Shown: in pieces, positions 49,186 through 61,849 of the stretch | How the letters are laid out: every line of letters begins with the position of its first letter | Position numbering within the stretch: the stretch's first letter is position 1 | NCBI GenBank assembly: GCA_905116865.2 | Contig: CAJHNH020004602.1 | Coordinates: 1,484,495-1,548,494 of the forward strand | Length of the DNA stretch: 64,000 nt | Reading direction: 5' to 3' | Source: Candidula unifasciata | Lineage: Eukaryota; Mollusca; Gastropoda; Stylommatophora; Geomitridae | Notes under the pieces: model-generated | What the model was told of the DNA's origin: nothing | What the model saw: only the letters and a program-made list of their open reading frames with translations | The model's database searches: none | Made by a program: the position numbers and the translations under genes

Positions 49186-49592
49186 ATTTTTTGTCCCTTT
49201 TATAAGGTTCAACACAATGCCAACATTTAAAATATTGATGCAACATTTCTAAAACGTACCAAAAACCAGTTTTGGCGTTTAGCGCAGCAAGGATCAAATA
49301 GTACCATGTTTGTACGTAGGTACCAACCGCGGTAGCCTTAGTCGGAGAGCAATTGCAGCGAACCTTCATTGTGGAGACGGCACCTTATTGGTTGACGAAG
49401 CCGACAGTCTTTCAGTCAGAAATTAGAATCGAATACAGTATCGGTTGTGTCCAGATGGAAATGGTCCAGAAGTAAACAACTGGTCTAAGTGTAGGAGGCT
49501 CTCCCTCCGTACCAGCCAGCGACCTGGTTGAGTTCTTTGATCCTGGAAAACAGGCCACTATTTATTGAATTATTTAAATAAAACTGTTAACT

Positions 49593-52500
49593 ATGGAGGT
49601 AGAAGAACACCATGATGGCGAAGAAGCGGCTGCAACAATTCAAACTCTCCAGACTGGTGGTGGTAGTAGTCTACCGACACGGGGCCCAGATGAAAAAGCC
49701 ACATCCTCGAGTTCAACATCATCGTTTTCGTCATCGGCGGTAGTAGATAATGGAGATAATGGCAGGTATACGCGCTGTGCACTAAATATGGCTTTTCCGA
49801 GCACACATCCTCCCCGACAACAAACACTTGTGCCGCCGTTACCAAGTACAATCCATTTTCCTACACTGTCATTTATGGGTCCAGCACAGGTATTTTTTTT
49901 TTAAACAATAGTGTAGTTTGAATTTTGTTGAATGAAATTATAATTTCTATACCCGGCCTTATAACTAAATTATGCTGTTGATTTATTAGTTCATTATTTG
50001 TTGCTATAGCACCTGTTCAGCCAAAGCATTTCTCTTTATAGATTCCAGGTCCTCATGGGGGGGGGGGGGGGGGGTATAATCACCTAAACCCCCCCCCCCC
50101 CCCCCCCAAAAAAAAAAATGAACTAGCTTGTTGTACAAGTTAACTAATTAGGGTGTATCCTTAGAGGTCGGAGTGCATCTGCCTGAAAGGTAAAAAGGTA
50201 AGAAACCAACAGTCTGCATGCACATAAACCAAATCTGCAAAAGGATGTGCACGCAAGACTCCAGTTCTGGAGCTTGACTTAAGTCCAGAAGTAGCCAGGA
50301 CTTTTCGCAAATACAGCCAGTGAACAAGGAGAAGAAGAACAAAGCTATTCAGTCTTGTTAGATTTGATGACTTCATTTCATCCTAGTCGTCTACCTATAG
50401 GAGGCTCATAAGGGAAGTAAAGAATAGTTGCAATGTATAAATCACTTATATATCTTGGGTTTGCATCTGCACTGAGTCAAATTTTTTTTTTTTTTTTTAA
50501 AGGATAGAAACAATCTAAAATGAGTACCAGGTAAAGCCTTGAGAAGTGAAGGTGGCCATCATAATGTTGATCACATCACCTTTCAAGGGTTAATTGCTCT
50601 ATTCTAGGGCTGTTCAACTCGGGGGCCAAAATGTTAAAATGGAGACTGTCATGTGCCAGAGGCCTGAACCCAGCATAGAATGATCATTAATACAGTACAG
50701 CTGGTAGTGATCCATGGGCCACTTGCTGGGCCTCCACGGGCCAGTTTTGGCCACTAGAAAAGCCCTGGTCTATTTCATTTCCGGGGATAGAGTAAAGCAA
50801 TCTACATTCATTTCAGATTAATTATACTCACCAGATTTTATCTCAATATTTAGCTATGGAATATCATACTACATTGTTTAATATGCTGCAGTGTTCATAC
50901 AAATATGTTTTAAAATCTGATTATGTAGCCATACACCAACTTAGTACGACAACCTGACTCAGAGTGATTACCCCTGCGACCTGTGGTTTATTAAATAAAT
51001 GGCCAAGGGATACAATGACAAATGTAGTTTGCAAGGGATATATCTCCAGCGAAATGTGACTTTAAGTGACTGTCAGTTAATATGCCAAAATATGCTGAAG
51101 CCATGGTTGCAAATATGACTGTTTTTATGAAGACTGTTGCCAGAACACTACCTGTAAGTTTAACTTGTCTGTGCCTTATCATTTGGGAGGAGTCAACAAG
51201 ATTGCAAGTTATCTGACAAAAAAATGAATTTAGTGTTTTTATTATAGATAAGTCTAACACAATGTACCTCATACACCACTGGAGTGTGTATTAATCTAGT
51301 CATCCCTTTGTGGGATGCAATTTTTCGTTATTTTGAAGTCCCACCCTGGCTCTTTCCGGGGGCCGCAATATAGCCCGGCCATAAATATGGCCTAATGGCT
51401 GAACATGGTTTCCAGGACTTCTCCACGGGTGATCCTCATCCACATGATGGCACTTTGTGTCATCGGGTATTTATCGCTTGTGTGATGTCCTAGTGAGGTA
51501 AAATATACTACTAATATTACTACTGAGGTGAAAATGATCCTTTACTTCCTGACTGTACCACTTGTGTGGTAAAGAAGCGACAAATTAATTTGTGTTACCT
51601 ATAATATAATAATACATTCTGTTACCGAAAAAACCTATCCACTCATTTAAATATTTTGTTTCAAATATTGTAGCTAAAACCAATTGATCTGAGTACGCCG
51701 CTGTCAGTGACCAGCATGACTCTAGATCCGGATATTGCCAGCAGAATTCAAGCCATGTATGTGGACAGAGAAATGTCTGTATATGCACCCAAGTCATCAA
51801 AGTCCAGAGCCATTGTGCCTGTATACTGTCGACATCAACTCTGGCCTAATAGGAAGCATGTTTTCTCAAAACTAGGAGTGCCTTGTATTTCAGGTAAGGT
51901 TTTTTTTTTGTTGTTGTTGTTGTAATTATTTAAAAATGTATTGGTCACCTCAAAGTGTCTTTTAAAAAAGTTAGTAGTATATCTTTAAAGGAAGGTGTAG
52001 AACGAACTCCAGCATTCATTTGGCTGTTAAGTTTTACCAGACAGTTTTATGTTAGAAGTTTGCCATTGAATCTGAACAGGTGATTCTTGATGCCATTGTC
52101 AAAATCAAGGCAAAGTGGTCTGCTGCCAGATCAGATTTGTAGTGCCCAAGTCACAGATGTCGACTGTATCCACTGATTAGGATAGGTAATTCTTATTTTC
52201 TTCTGAAATGCTAACAAAGACAGAAAATGCCTGCAGAAGTCAGAAATGTCAGCAGAAAGGTGCATATATTGCATCCGTGTTTTTAACGGGTACAACGCAT
52301 TTATATCTTCGGATGAACTCAAAAGAAGAATCTTTTGGTAGAACGTAGGTCCTCAGCCAATTCATGTTTATGTTTGGCTGGATTTTGGGGTCAAGGTTTT
52401 TATCAGAGGGATGTTTTAAGTAGTTATATTGCATCTGGCTAGCAGTGTGGATATCCAGAGCATTTTTAATTGATTGATAAAATCGTAGGAAGGTACAGGT

Positions 52501-55500
52501 GCCTCAAGAACATTTTGTTTCTGTCTTTTTATATTTCTGGTGATGATCTGAAAGTAGTGGACATCAACTAGTGGCGTCCACTACTGTCAAATCTAGCTGC
52601 AAATTTTTTTAGAATCTATTCTAGGGCTTCTTGTTTCTTGGATATGCTTCTTTATCTCTCTAGCAGAATCTGTTGACTTACTGAGTTTAAAGCTCTCTGT
52701 TTTATGTTATCTTTAAAAAACTTGTGTTTATATTTGTCTAATTGCTTTTCTTTGAACAAGAAGACACAGGTAGTAAATTTTACAATTCACTGCTTACAGT
52801 ATTTCACTGGATCTCTCAGGTGCATATTAATTACAGTAACTGTTGATAAAAATGAAGCAAATAAATGAATTTGTTGAGTTGAAACACAAAATTGACTACA
52901 TTAAAAAAAATTTCAAGTCTGAAGGATTCATTTATTTGCTTCAATTTAATCCATTGTGACTGTAGTGTGCACCTGACGAAATACAGTGAATTATGCCAAG
53001 CAGTAAATTGCGTAATCTATTGTTTGTGTCTTCTTTGTTCAAATTCACAACAGGGAAACATTGCTTTAATTTATTTTTCTCCCACCATTTTGCAGATATT
53101 TATTATTCTTGTAGGAGTGAAAAATTTCTATTGCATGTTATTTGCTGTGACCCAGCTGTTCAAGATCCGAGTGTGCTGCTATTTGATGCATCCTCTATAT
53201 CATGAGTTAGCTAAATGAAATATGATTAGGAAAAATAAAGTTTATTTATATTTCACATATATTAAAATAACAATCACAAAAGAAGAAAAATGAAATTTTC
53301 AATTTACATTTTGCAGAATTGCATGAATCAAGGAAAAAAAAAACTGAAAATAGCTCTTCTAATAGAAAACTGGCTGAAAAGTAATGATGGACAAAGGGTT
53401 TCTGTGAAGGGTCTGGCATTAGTTTGTAGATGGCCTTTGTTCCATTGAGAGATGCAGGGTAGAAGAAGAAGAAGGCATGGCTTCAGGATTGACCTAGCCT
53501 CTTAGAATTAATACCAGAATTTGAGGTTAGGAAACCTTGATCTCATCAGACACCTAGATACATTTGAGCAAGCAGATATACACTGTATCCCCAGTATCCT
53601 TCATTACTGAACAAGGGTTCTGTATCTCAAATATGTCATTTCTTGGTTTTTTTTCTTCACAGACAGGCAACTATTGACAGCTGTTAGAAATGCAGACTCA
53701 TCAAAAGGTAAAGATTTCTGCATGTGTAGTATGTATTAACAATGAAAGTGTTATGTTGCCCACTAGTGAAGATTGTATATTTCTGCCAGTGGATAAACAA
53801 CCTACATTTATTAGCACATAGCAGTTTTGCCATCTCTTTTTAGCTTCCTCCATGTCTTCTCTACTTCGTTAATCTAATTCTCTTCTCCATGTATTTTTAT
53901 CTCCCTCAGCTTTTGTTGCTCTGTGGGTTCTAGATTGATGCTTTCTTGGAGCAGTGATATTGATCACAGGCATGAGAGAAAGTTAAGGCCTTTATGATGT
54001 GTTTAAGGAGTTACTTTATACCTCACCTCCGGTGCTAGCCAGCTCTGGAATTGTTTTACAGATACTCACGCAAGACTCCTGGCGCATGTCCACATTGTGC
54101 AGTACGGATAAGGGTTCACCTTTGTGACTTTAACCAAGTTGGCAGGGGATCTTGAAACTGGTGGCTTCTAGAGATGTAGTGTCGAGTCTGGTTTACATCA
54201 GTCTACCCCCAGTGCAGGAATTAAAATGTATATCAAAGCTCATATAGAACATAGGTAGTCTGCTAGCCGAACATACTACTAACTTACTTACTTACTTAGT
54301 CGCTCCTCTTCTACCTTGGGGTGTAGAGGTTTGCCAGAGAGATCGCCAGACGTCTCTATCCGCAGTTACATACTACTAAACAACCCCAAAATGTCTGTCA
54401 AGTGGTGAGCTGTTGAAATTCACCCTATAACAAGAGATTTGCTCGCAGCCTAGATAAGCAACATCTCTTGTTGGCAGTAATTAGTGGAACAGAGTCCTGT
54501 CTCCATACATCCCTTGCTGTTCCTCAATGTCGTCATCACCACCTTGAGGTACACCACAACAACCTGCCACTGTCAGTATGCTGGTTTGGCTTAAATGCCC
54601 GTCTGAGACATGTCCTATGGCACAGAAACTTCTTCTTCTTCTTCTTCACGTTCACCAGCTGTAAACTCTGGCGGAAGGTTCTGGTTGCTCGTCCACTACT
54701 GAACTGCAGTCCTGCTCCAGAACCTGAGTGTTGCATGTGCATCAGTTTTACAGATCTCATTCTCTTGAATGCAGACTGTTGGTTCCTTGCCTCTCCGGCA
54801 GATGCACTCCGACTTCAAAGGAAGCTTCCCAATTAGTCGACTCTTACGACATGCTTTTGGGGAGGCAGTGGGTCTATTCTTGTTTTCCCCACAATGGGGC
54901 CTTGGAACCCACAGGGGGGGGGGGGGGGCACAGAAACAAAGCCACAAATGTCTGACAGAAAAAAGTCCTGGCAAAAAGGTTCCCATGCCCTTTACCAGTG
55001 GCCCCACTCACCAGAGTGTGGGACCTAAAAAAAAGAGCCATGCTGGATGCATGCTTTGCCTTAGTGTCTTGCTTAGTTTCCAGATGAAACAACATTAAAG
55101 GTGTCTAATGGGTCAAAGAAAAATGTGCCTATTTTTATAGCCATCAAAGTCTCGTACCTGCAGGCTACTCCCTGCTGATCTCTGGAGGGCGCAACCTGTG
55201 ACGATTGAAAAGCTTAACACACAGATGAAAGGTTAAGCAGTCATGTGCAGAACCTAACGATTTCTTGGGTGAAGAAGCCAGGACCAGAGCGTTATGTGTT
55301 GGCTCTGCATTTATGGAAGCCTCCTAGGATGGCAGGAAATGCCTATAATCTGCCCCTGCCTTCCCTTGAGGACTGACATGTCTACATGCAGATGCCCTTG
55401 ACGGGGTCTCTAGGAGCAACACCTGTAGATAAGGGGACAAAGAGAACACACAAATAAGGCCACATGTCCATGTCCCACAAAATATCTGTGAAGTTAAACC

Positions 55501-58500
55501 CAGTCAACAAGTTTTTGATGAAGTCGGATGTGTCACCCAAAATGCACAAATATCGCAGCTCTACTGTAAACAGACACAGCTCGTCTGCATCACTCGGACA
55601 AACGAAAAGAAGAAGAATATTCATGATTTCTCTCCTTGTGTCCATTACAGTAATTTCCCCTTCATCTATTGGATCACAAAAATTTGTTTAGTTCTCTCCC
55701 TAGGTTGTGAAGGTGTGATTAATTCACAACATTTTAGTCCTCTACTGCACAGAAACCAGGCAGTGAATGTTATTTTATATTTCTAGCCCATACAGCAATA
55801 CCAAAGATCATCTGGCCAGACAGTTATAATACATTTGGAAGACCCAGGTTAGATCTCTGGTAAGATGATGGGATTTTTTTCTGCTTGAGGCAAAAATAAA
55901 TTCTTAACCTGCACAGTTTGTGGCAGCTGCACTAACCATGTGGCCGTAAATCACCATTCTTACAATGATCCCCCTGCCTTAAACCTTTACTTAATTAGTG
56001 TAGTAAAGGAACGCATCCAAAGAAAACCCTAAATTAGTGACAAGGAAAAAAAAGGAGTTTTCTTGCAAATGAATATAATAATCACTGTGGACAGAGAGAA
56101 GATCTTTCAGGTTGCTTGCAGATGCTGCCAGGTGCAAGTGTAAATAACGATGTCTGCTTCATTATTGGCATTACAAATTAAAGTTTTTGTTTTTGTTTTC
56201 TTTGTAGTCTTATTGCAATGAATCTTTTTAAAGGAAAGGACCAGCTATTTTTGGAAAGTGGGAGGAGGGTTACCTTTTAATGCCTCTGCACTGCTGTTTT
56301 ATTCTTTTCACTATCTGAGGACTAGATTTAAGATTATTTAAATCAAACCATTTTGTCTTCAGCACATTAAAAAAATTGATATATATATATATATAATAAC
56401 TTTTGGTGAATATATTTGCTTCTTCCTGAATTGTAGCTCTTTTTTTTTTAACAAGTGGGTATTTTATGCTATTTTTGATGATAAATCTTGGCCCAGAAAG
56501 AGAGTGACTTCCCTTGCCCATTATGCCTCGTCGTGTTGCAGGGCCTGTCCTATGTTGCCAGGGCGTCACATTTAGCAATGGCCAGCAACACGCAGTATTT
56601 TACTCATTGTCAGCGGCCGGCGATATCATATGTTCTATAATCAACGATGTGAGCGCTTTTAACGGTCCCCAAAAATGTAAAACCGGCCCTAACTCCAGCC
56701 CCCTAACCCACAGTCTCAGCCTATGTCTCAGACAGAGTGCAGCCTATGTCCCACGAGAGAGTGCATCGTGTGACATAGGCTGCATGCAGTCGTAGAACGT
56801 AGGCTGTGATTGTGGGGTAGGGGTATTGGGGTAAGGGCCAGTTCAACATGTTTTCGGACCGTTAAAAGCACTCACATCGGGACATATAGAACAAGCGATA
56901 TCACTGGCCGCTGACAATGAGTAAAATACAACATGTTGGTGGACAGTCACTAAGCATGACATAGAAAGGCCCTGCAACACGACAAGGCATGTATGGGAAG
57001 GGAAGTCACTCTCTTTCTGGGCTGGAGAACGTTACTATAACCCTTTAATTTGTTGTTTTATTAAATATAAAAATAGATCATTTCACTTTTATTTATTTTT
57101 TCTTGGTTTTATATCTGACATCTTTATTTTCAGTGTTGCACTACTTAGAAGAAGGTGCTGATCCTAATGTATCAGACAGCAAAGGCAGGACTCCCCTACA
57201 CATAGCAGCATCCCAAGGTTTAAGTGATATAGGTGAGTGACAGAGGTTCTTCTTCTTTAGCGTTTGCTCCTAAAAGTGCACTTTTAATTTACAGCTAGAC
57301 CGCATTTAACTGGACCCGTCAGATTTCAGCAGACTCCTAATTAGTAGCTGTTTATGGCTTGCTTGTTAAGTTCAGTGCGTCTGATTCTCCCCCCCCCCCC
57401 CCCCCCCCCTAAAAACAGAGCCTTGAAACTCACATAGGATGAGTTGCAGAGGTTGAGATGGGTGTAGAATAAAGATATCAGTCAATTAGTTTTCTGTCTT
57501 CTTTTCCACTATCTTAACCGACTCACAGCAAGCCATTGTACAGTGCACACTGCTTAAGGCGATCTTGGGTGGGGTAAATTTATGTTGTGAAGAACTGTTT
57601 GTTTATCCCAAGTGATTCTGTTGTTGTTTGAACTCTTGTCTGGGTAAGAGGAATTTCTGATAAAAAGAACCATTTCTTGCATCCCCCCGTGAGGTCTCCT
57701 TATCAGATCTGCACTATATATACCCCTACAGCTCCCACAACTGTCAGGTTGCAGGAGGACGTGATGGCAGCAACATTTTCTGAAAAAGTAACTGAATCAC
57801 CCGGCCATAGATTTTAATTGCTCATCAAGGTGTCCCAACTTCCTGATCTTAAACGTGACTTTTCATCATGCTACAGACATAATATATTAGACCCCTTGGA
57901 ACATTTTTACTGAAAAGCATGTTTTTGTGACATCTCAGACTCTCATGGAAAAAGGCGTACAAGATACAAACAGACAGATGTCATGAAGTTATGGGCTTTT
58001 TCATTTTCTCATTCACTTGCTGTAAACTCTGGCGCAAAGTTCTAGTTGTTTATCCACTTCTGGACTTTAGTCTTGTTCCAGCAAAGATGGGGTGACCCGT
58101 TTGCTATGAAGCTGAAACTAGGACTACCAGACCAGTCTTGTTCCAGAATTTGAGTTTTATGTACACATCTGTTTTACAGAAATGGCTTATTTTTATGCAG
58201 ACTGTTGGTTGCTTACCTCTTCAGCAAATCACTCAAGTTTCGAAGGAAACAGCCCTAATTAATCGACTTTTACAACATACTTGTTGGGGGACAGTGGGTC
58301 TGTTCTTTTTTCCCCCACAGTGAGACCTAGGAACCCACACTGGGAAAGTTATTGTCAGAATACAGTCTAGGAAAATATACATCAAAGGTTCAGGACAAAC
58401 ACTGCTAGAGATCCTTACCTTGATTACCTTGATAGATTGTCTAGTTACGTCATCCTGTTATTATGACTTCATCTGCAGTTTCAGATAATTCTGTAGGGAT

Positions 58501-61500
58501 GTGCGTGAGGCAGGGAAATTCGCAAAGGATTGAACATCTCTTCCGTAAACCAAAATGAAATTGAAATTTAGCAAAGGGCCTGCTAAATGTAAATGGATGT
58601 TATTTATGTTTTTTAAGAGTAAAGAAAGGGATTAAAGGTCTTCTTTGACTCCATTGGAACATAGTCACATGGTGCTAGACCCATATTTCTTTTATAGACC
58701 AATCAACGCTGGATGTGGGGGGGGGGGGGGGTGTGTAGAGGTGGTCAGCGTCAGCAATCTTCACTTTCCAGGACGTTACCTGCTAACCTTTCTAGGCTTA
58801 GGTGACTTAGGAGCCAAGATGAATGCTTTATAGAAATTCCTCTCAGTGTGGATTCAAACCACCAAAGAACTTTCTGGCCAGCAGGAAGCTGCTAGCTACT
58901 TTGCGGCCATGGTCCCGTTTTATAATGTGGCACCTTATTAATTCATTTGTAATTTATATTTGATTCCATTCTAAGTAATTTCAGTGTTCTTTTACTACAT
59001 TTAGTTTATACAGTTCCTATAAATTGCATTGCGTAATTAAATTTTTAAATCTTAAATAAAAAACTTTCCAAAATGAATGGTAGATATTTAGCAGATATAA
59101 ATGCAGTAGGTGGGTATAGACCAGCTCAGAAATCGAGCTAACAGTCTTGATGTTGACTTGTATGCCATAATTTAAAATATATAGCTTATTTTATGTAAAT
59201 GTTTTTAGTTGATTTCTTTGTAATACAAACTGTGGTACAATGTGTCTTTATTGTAAATATCACAGATTTGATTTATCAGCGGTGTTTTAATTTTTGTTTT
59301 TGCATTACATGATTTTTAACAGTATATTTGACATTTAAATTATTGTGATTAAAGCTAACATTTATTTTGCTGAAGTACTTACATTTACTTACAGTTATAT
59401 ACAAGGCAGTGGGCAGTTTGTTTCAGTTGTTAAATATTTCGTTACAGCAAGTCATTTGCTGTCATGGAGAGCTGACCCAAACAGGAAGGATATTTTGGAA
59501 AACACCCCACTTCACCTGGGTAAGAATGATCTCAATTCGCAGCACATGAATGTATGAGTTCATGTATGACAATTCATTCACTTAGATCCACCTCAGAGAG
59601 CTACATTTAACTGCACTGGGGTCAGCAACAATCCAGATAAAATTCGTCACCATGAGGTTGGCTGCATGGATTTCCGGTGCCTTTTGTCACCATGATGATA
59701 GTACAGTTTAGGGATCTCTTTGGCAAGGTGGTGAAGCTGCTTGCCACATGCTCTTAAGGTCTTAAGTTTTGCATTTGGATTGCAGAATGGCTTAGCAAAA
59801 AAAAAAAAAAACAGTGTGCAAAACATGTGAGGAGACTTATCTGTTATCAGTCTGCTCTATTATCATCATTATTCTGTTGTGCCATTATATGTCAGATAGG
59901 ACTCGCAGTCTAGCCCAACATTCCATTCTATCCTGTGCAGTCACTTTGATATCCTGGGTGGAATCTGGTCCTGCACCTTTGGGCTTTTGTCAATGTTCGT
60001 TTTAAGGTTTCTTGTTGACATTCTTGCCTCCTCTGTCACATTATTTCCCATTTAAGTGCCTGTTTGGTGATTCTCTGCTCGTTTCTTCTCATGTGTCCAA
60101 TATAGCACCATCTTCTTTATCTAATACCTGCTGTTACCAATGGTTGCCCTGACATTTTTCTTCACCTCTCTTGAATTCATTCAATATTATTATTTTTCTC
60201 AAGAATTAACTTTCAGATGCATTTAACTTTTGTTCTATGTCTTTATTATTTCTACAACTTTCACTGGTGCTATATACTGATGCATTTATTACAGAGGAGG
60301 TTGGAATCCTGAGGGGCATAACTGACATGCAGTGTTGATAATCTAGACTGACTTAATGTCATGAGATAAGATTTAAAAAAAAACATGCTGCAGTTGTCAG
60401 TAAGATTAATGGATAAAATAGATGGTAGCTGATCACAGCACCATATTATCAGAAAAGATAAACTGAAATGTACTGTAACAGTTCAAAGTCACCCACTGCA
60501 TTTTAAATTTAAAGAGAGAACCAAAAAAAAACAGACTGAAGTGTCAGAGCACCAAGCACCTCGCTAGAGAACTGTACAGACAGCACCAAGATCTGCTTGA
60601 AAGAGATGTTGCACGGTGCGAAAAGCTCAGGCCAGCAACTGTAGTGAAAAAAATAACTTCTCACTTATTATGTAAGAACTCTGCTTTCATTTCTTTCTTC
60701 TTTGGTATAATTTACTTTGCAGTAGTTTCATGCTAAAGTAGTTTCATGCTTAACTTAATTGATGAGTTTGCTGTTTTTATTTCAGCTGCATGTCGGGGTG
60801 ACACTCGTGTAGTGAACATTTTATTAAGAAATGGTAAGTTTATTGAGTGTAAAACTTAACTTCAGGTTGAGTTGTCATGACTATGTCATCTCAGCAAAGG
60901 TAGCCCTTTATATATATTATCATAGATGTTAAAAGTGAAGCCACTTCACATATACTAAGTTACTGCGTGGTGGGGTGCAAAGTTTTCCTTTCCCAGACAA
61001 ATAAATCTCTGGTAGCCATTTTGTGGGGAGGCATGGTCATGGACATGCCATTATGATCACTAGTACATACATACACACATAACCATTGACCCGTTAGATG
61101 GAAAGACTAGCGCACGAAACCTGCCATCTTTCTCTGTCTTCCACCTTTTGGACAAGTGTATAGTAATTTAGTCCTATCTCGTTCTTCTTTACCCCCCCCC
61201 CCCCATTCCCCATCTCCTTCTTCGACTACCCCCCAAATCTAGTACATGTAATAATGGACTCCAGAACTTAGTAACAGCTGGCAAGATTGATGTGCACTTA
61301 TCAGCACGGCACATGATGGTGATTACATGTAATATATATTTAAATCAGGTGCCAGCACACACAATTACTTACAAACAACATATTGTCACATAAGACCGCA
61401 TGCACACATCAGCGCGGTCACAAGAAGGGCTTTTTATGTGTGCATGTACGTATGTAAATGTGCGTGTGTGTGTGTCATACACGCATGCACACACACACAA

Positions 61501-61764
61501 GCACACTCACATGTATATTTGATTCAGATGCTAATAAACAAATACACACATACATACAAACTAGGTAAGTGAAAACATAAAGACTCACATAAACCTATAC
61601 AAAATGGTCACATGTACATATAATATTTATCTGAATCAGGTGCTAACATCAATCTGAAGGACGGGGTTGGTCGGACACCACTGTGCATTGTTCAGTCAAG
61701 ACTGGGGACACTCAGACGAGATAGGAGTATATCTACGGACAAACTCATCAGTGAATGTCAAATG
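49593..61764 (+). CDS. ANKRD54: Ankyrin repeat domain-containing protein 54 (7 exons, 3' end missing)
   Basis: Exons: 49593-49889, 51674-51893, 53663-53707, 57134-57232, 59448-59519, 60786-60833, 61640-61764; phases agree throughout, giving 302 residues before the open donor at 61765. The N-terminus (MEVEEHHDGEEAAATIQ) is acidic, then Ser-rich and low complexity. The second exon gives a basic stretch (KSSKSRAIVPVYCRHQLW) comparable to the basic region of human ANKRD54. Then come ankyrin repeats: LLTAVRNADSSKVLHYLEEG, ADPNVSDSKGRTPLHIAASQ, ADPNRKDILENTPLHLAACR, ANINLKDGVGRTPLCIVQSR. The spacing and the ENTPLHLAAC repeat match human ANKRD54 (GNTPLHLAAC, AGRTPLHLAKSKL), a nucleocytoplasmic adaptor reported to bind Lyn-family kinases. 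The last repeat has CIVQSRLGTL where human has LAKSKLNIL. The expected helical C-terminus was not found to 64000, so at least one exon lies outside. The start is the first Met in the frame and is plausible but unproven. Confidence 0.9.
50045..50342 (+). mobile_element. SINE-B1 family copy
   Basis: Sense copy with expanded G, C and A runs near its 5' end, then TTGTACAAGTTAACTAATTA, AGGTCGGAGTGCATCTGCCT, CAGTTCTGGAGCTTGAC and a tail GGAGAAGAAGAACAAAG. It lies in ANKRD54 intron 1. Confidence 0.78.
50515..50602 (+). mobile_element. SINE-A 3' fragment
   Basis: GAGTACCAGGTAAAGCCTTG, CATAATGTTGATCACATCAC and GGGTTAATTGCTCTATT align with the SINE-A body. It is cut by the hAT-like insertion that follows. 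Confidence 0.6.
50604..50768. mobile_element. hAT-like MITE
   Basis: Imperfect ends CTAGGGCTGTTCAACTCGGG and GCCACTAGAAAAGCCCTGG, with GGGGGCCAAAA and CCAGTTTTGGCC inside, a pattern common in Charlie-type hAT MITEs. The flanks GCTCTATT and GTCTATTT are close but not identical 8-mers. Confidence 0.55.
52000..52185 (-). mobile_element. SINE with Meta-domain-like core (family E)
   Basis: Plus strand: ACCAGACAGTTTTATGTTAG, AAGTTTGCCATTGAATCTGA, and the box A complement GTGCCCAAGTCACAGATGTC. A diverged copy like that at 14880-15110. Confidence 0.6.
54283..54367 (-). mobile_element. Ultra-short retroposon with TSD, copy 2
   Basis: Eighty-five bp flanked by identical ACATACTACTAA at 54271-54282 and 54368-54379. 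The body is almost identical to 25982-26071 (plus strand TAGTCGCTCCTCTTCTACCT ... AGAGATCGCCAGACGTCTCT). The AAGT tail is on the minus-strand 3' end. Confidence 0.9.
54630..54926 (-). mobile_element. SINE-B1, complete insertion with 11-bp TSD
   Basis: GGCACAGAAAC at 54619-54629 and 54927-54937 flank the copy. On plus it begins TTCTTCTTCTTCTTCACGTT and ends in GGAACCCACAGG and a G-run. Near-identical to the sense copy 41728-42017, hence recent. It lies in ANKRD54 intron 3. Confidence 0.9.
55825..55985 (+). mobile_element. tRNA-like SINE fragment
   Basis: Box A-like TCTGGCCAGACAGTTATAA and box B-like GGTTAGATCTC, with a body sharing TTCTTAACCTGCAC and ATCCCCCTGCC-like words with 34105-34320. 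Confidence 0.5.
56491..57022. mobile_element. Foldback element in ANKRD54 intron 3
   Basis: Two ~220-bp arms: GCCCAGAAAGAGAGTGACTT, CGTCGTGTTGCAGGGCC, ACTCATTGTCAGCGGCCGG, and TTTTAACGGTCC, complemented from the right end inward. The centre holds several GCCTATGT/ACATAGGC words. It ends ~110 bp before exon 57134-57232. The arms differ by scattered substitutions and short gaps. Confidence 0.88.
57245..57430 (-). mobile_element. SINE-B2 family copy
   Basis: Plus strand: TTCTTCTTTAGCGTTTGCTC, AATTTACAGCTAGACCGCAT, AGATTTCAGCAGACTCCTAA, head TAAGTTCAGTGCGTCTGATT, a C-run and GCCTTGAAACTCACATAGG. Confidence 0.72.
58010..58345 (-). mobile_element. SINE-B1 copy split by a nested insertion
   Basis: Plus strand: TGCTGTAAACTCTGGCGC, then TAGTCTTGTTCCAG, a 52-bp insertion, CAGTCTTGTTCCAG again, then GACTGTTGGTTGCTTACCTC and CAACATACTTGTTGGGGGAC. 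Removing the insert and one duplicate restores the B1 order. Confidence 0.82.
58082..58133 (+). mobile_element. SINE-C, 52-bp 5'-truncated insertion with 13-bp TSD
   Basis: AGTCTTGTTCCAG at 58069-58081 and 58134-58146 flank only the last 52 bp of SINE-C (CAAAGATGGGGTGACCCGTT ... GGACTACCAG). It inserted into an existing SINE-B1, so SINE-C was active after that B1. Confidence 0.9.
58635..58925 (-). mobile_element. SINE-A family copy
   Basis: The minus strand reads box A ATGGCCGCAAAGTAGCTAGC, box B GGTTTGAATCC, then TTGGCTCCTAAGTCACCTAA, AACGTCCTGGAAAGTGAAG and TGATTGGTCTATAAAAGAAA. A near full-length, diverged copy of 28387-28654 with an expanded C-run. Confidence 0.78.
59870..60300 (-). pseudogene. 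Non-LTR retrotransposon C-terminal remnant
   Basis: Plus words TTGTGCCATTATATGTCAGA and CTATCCTGTGCAGTCACTTT match 31655-31880. Read on the minus strand it parallels the 40140-40600 piece ([13 protein letters not shown] region). It is non-coding. Confidence 0.65.
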
Positions 61765-61849
61765 GTAGGTTGTACACTAACTAGTAGGTTTCTGAGCTTG
61801 TTTCATCCAAGAATAGAAAGAGTGTAACGTCTATGCAGACAAGCTATTT

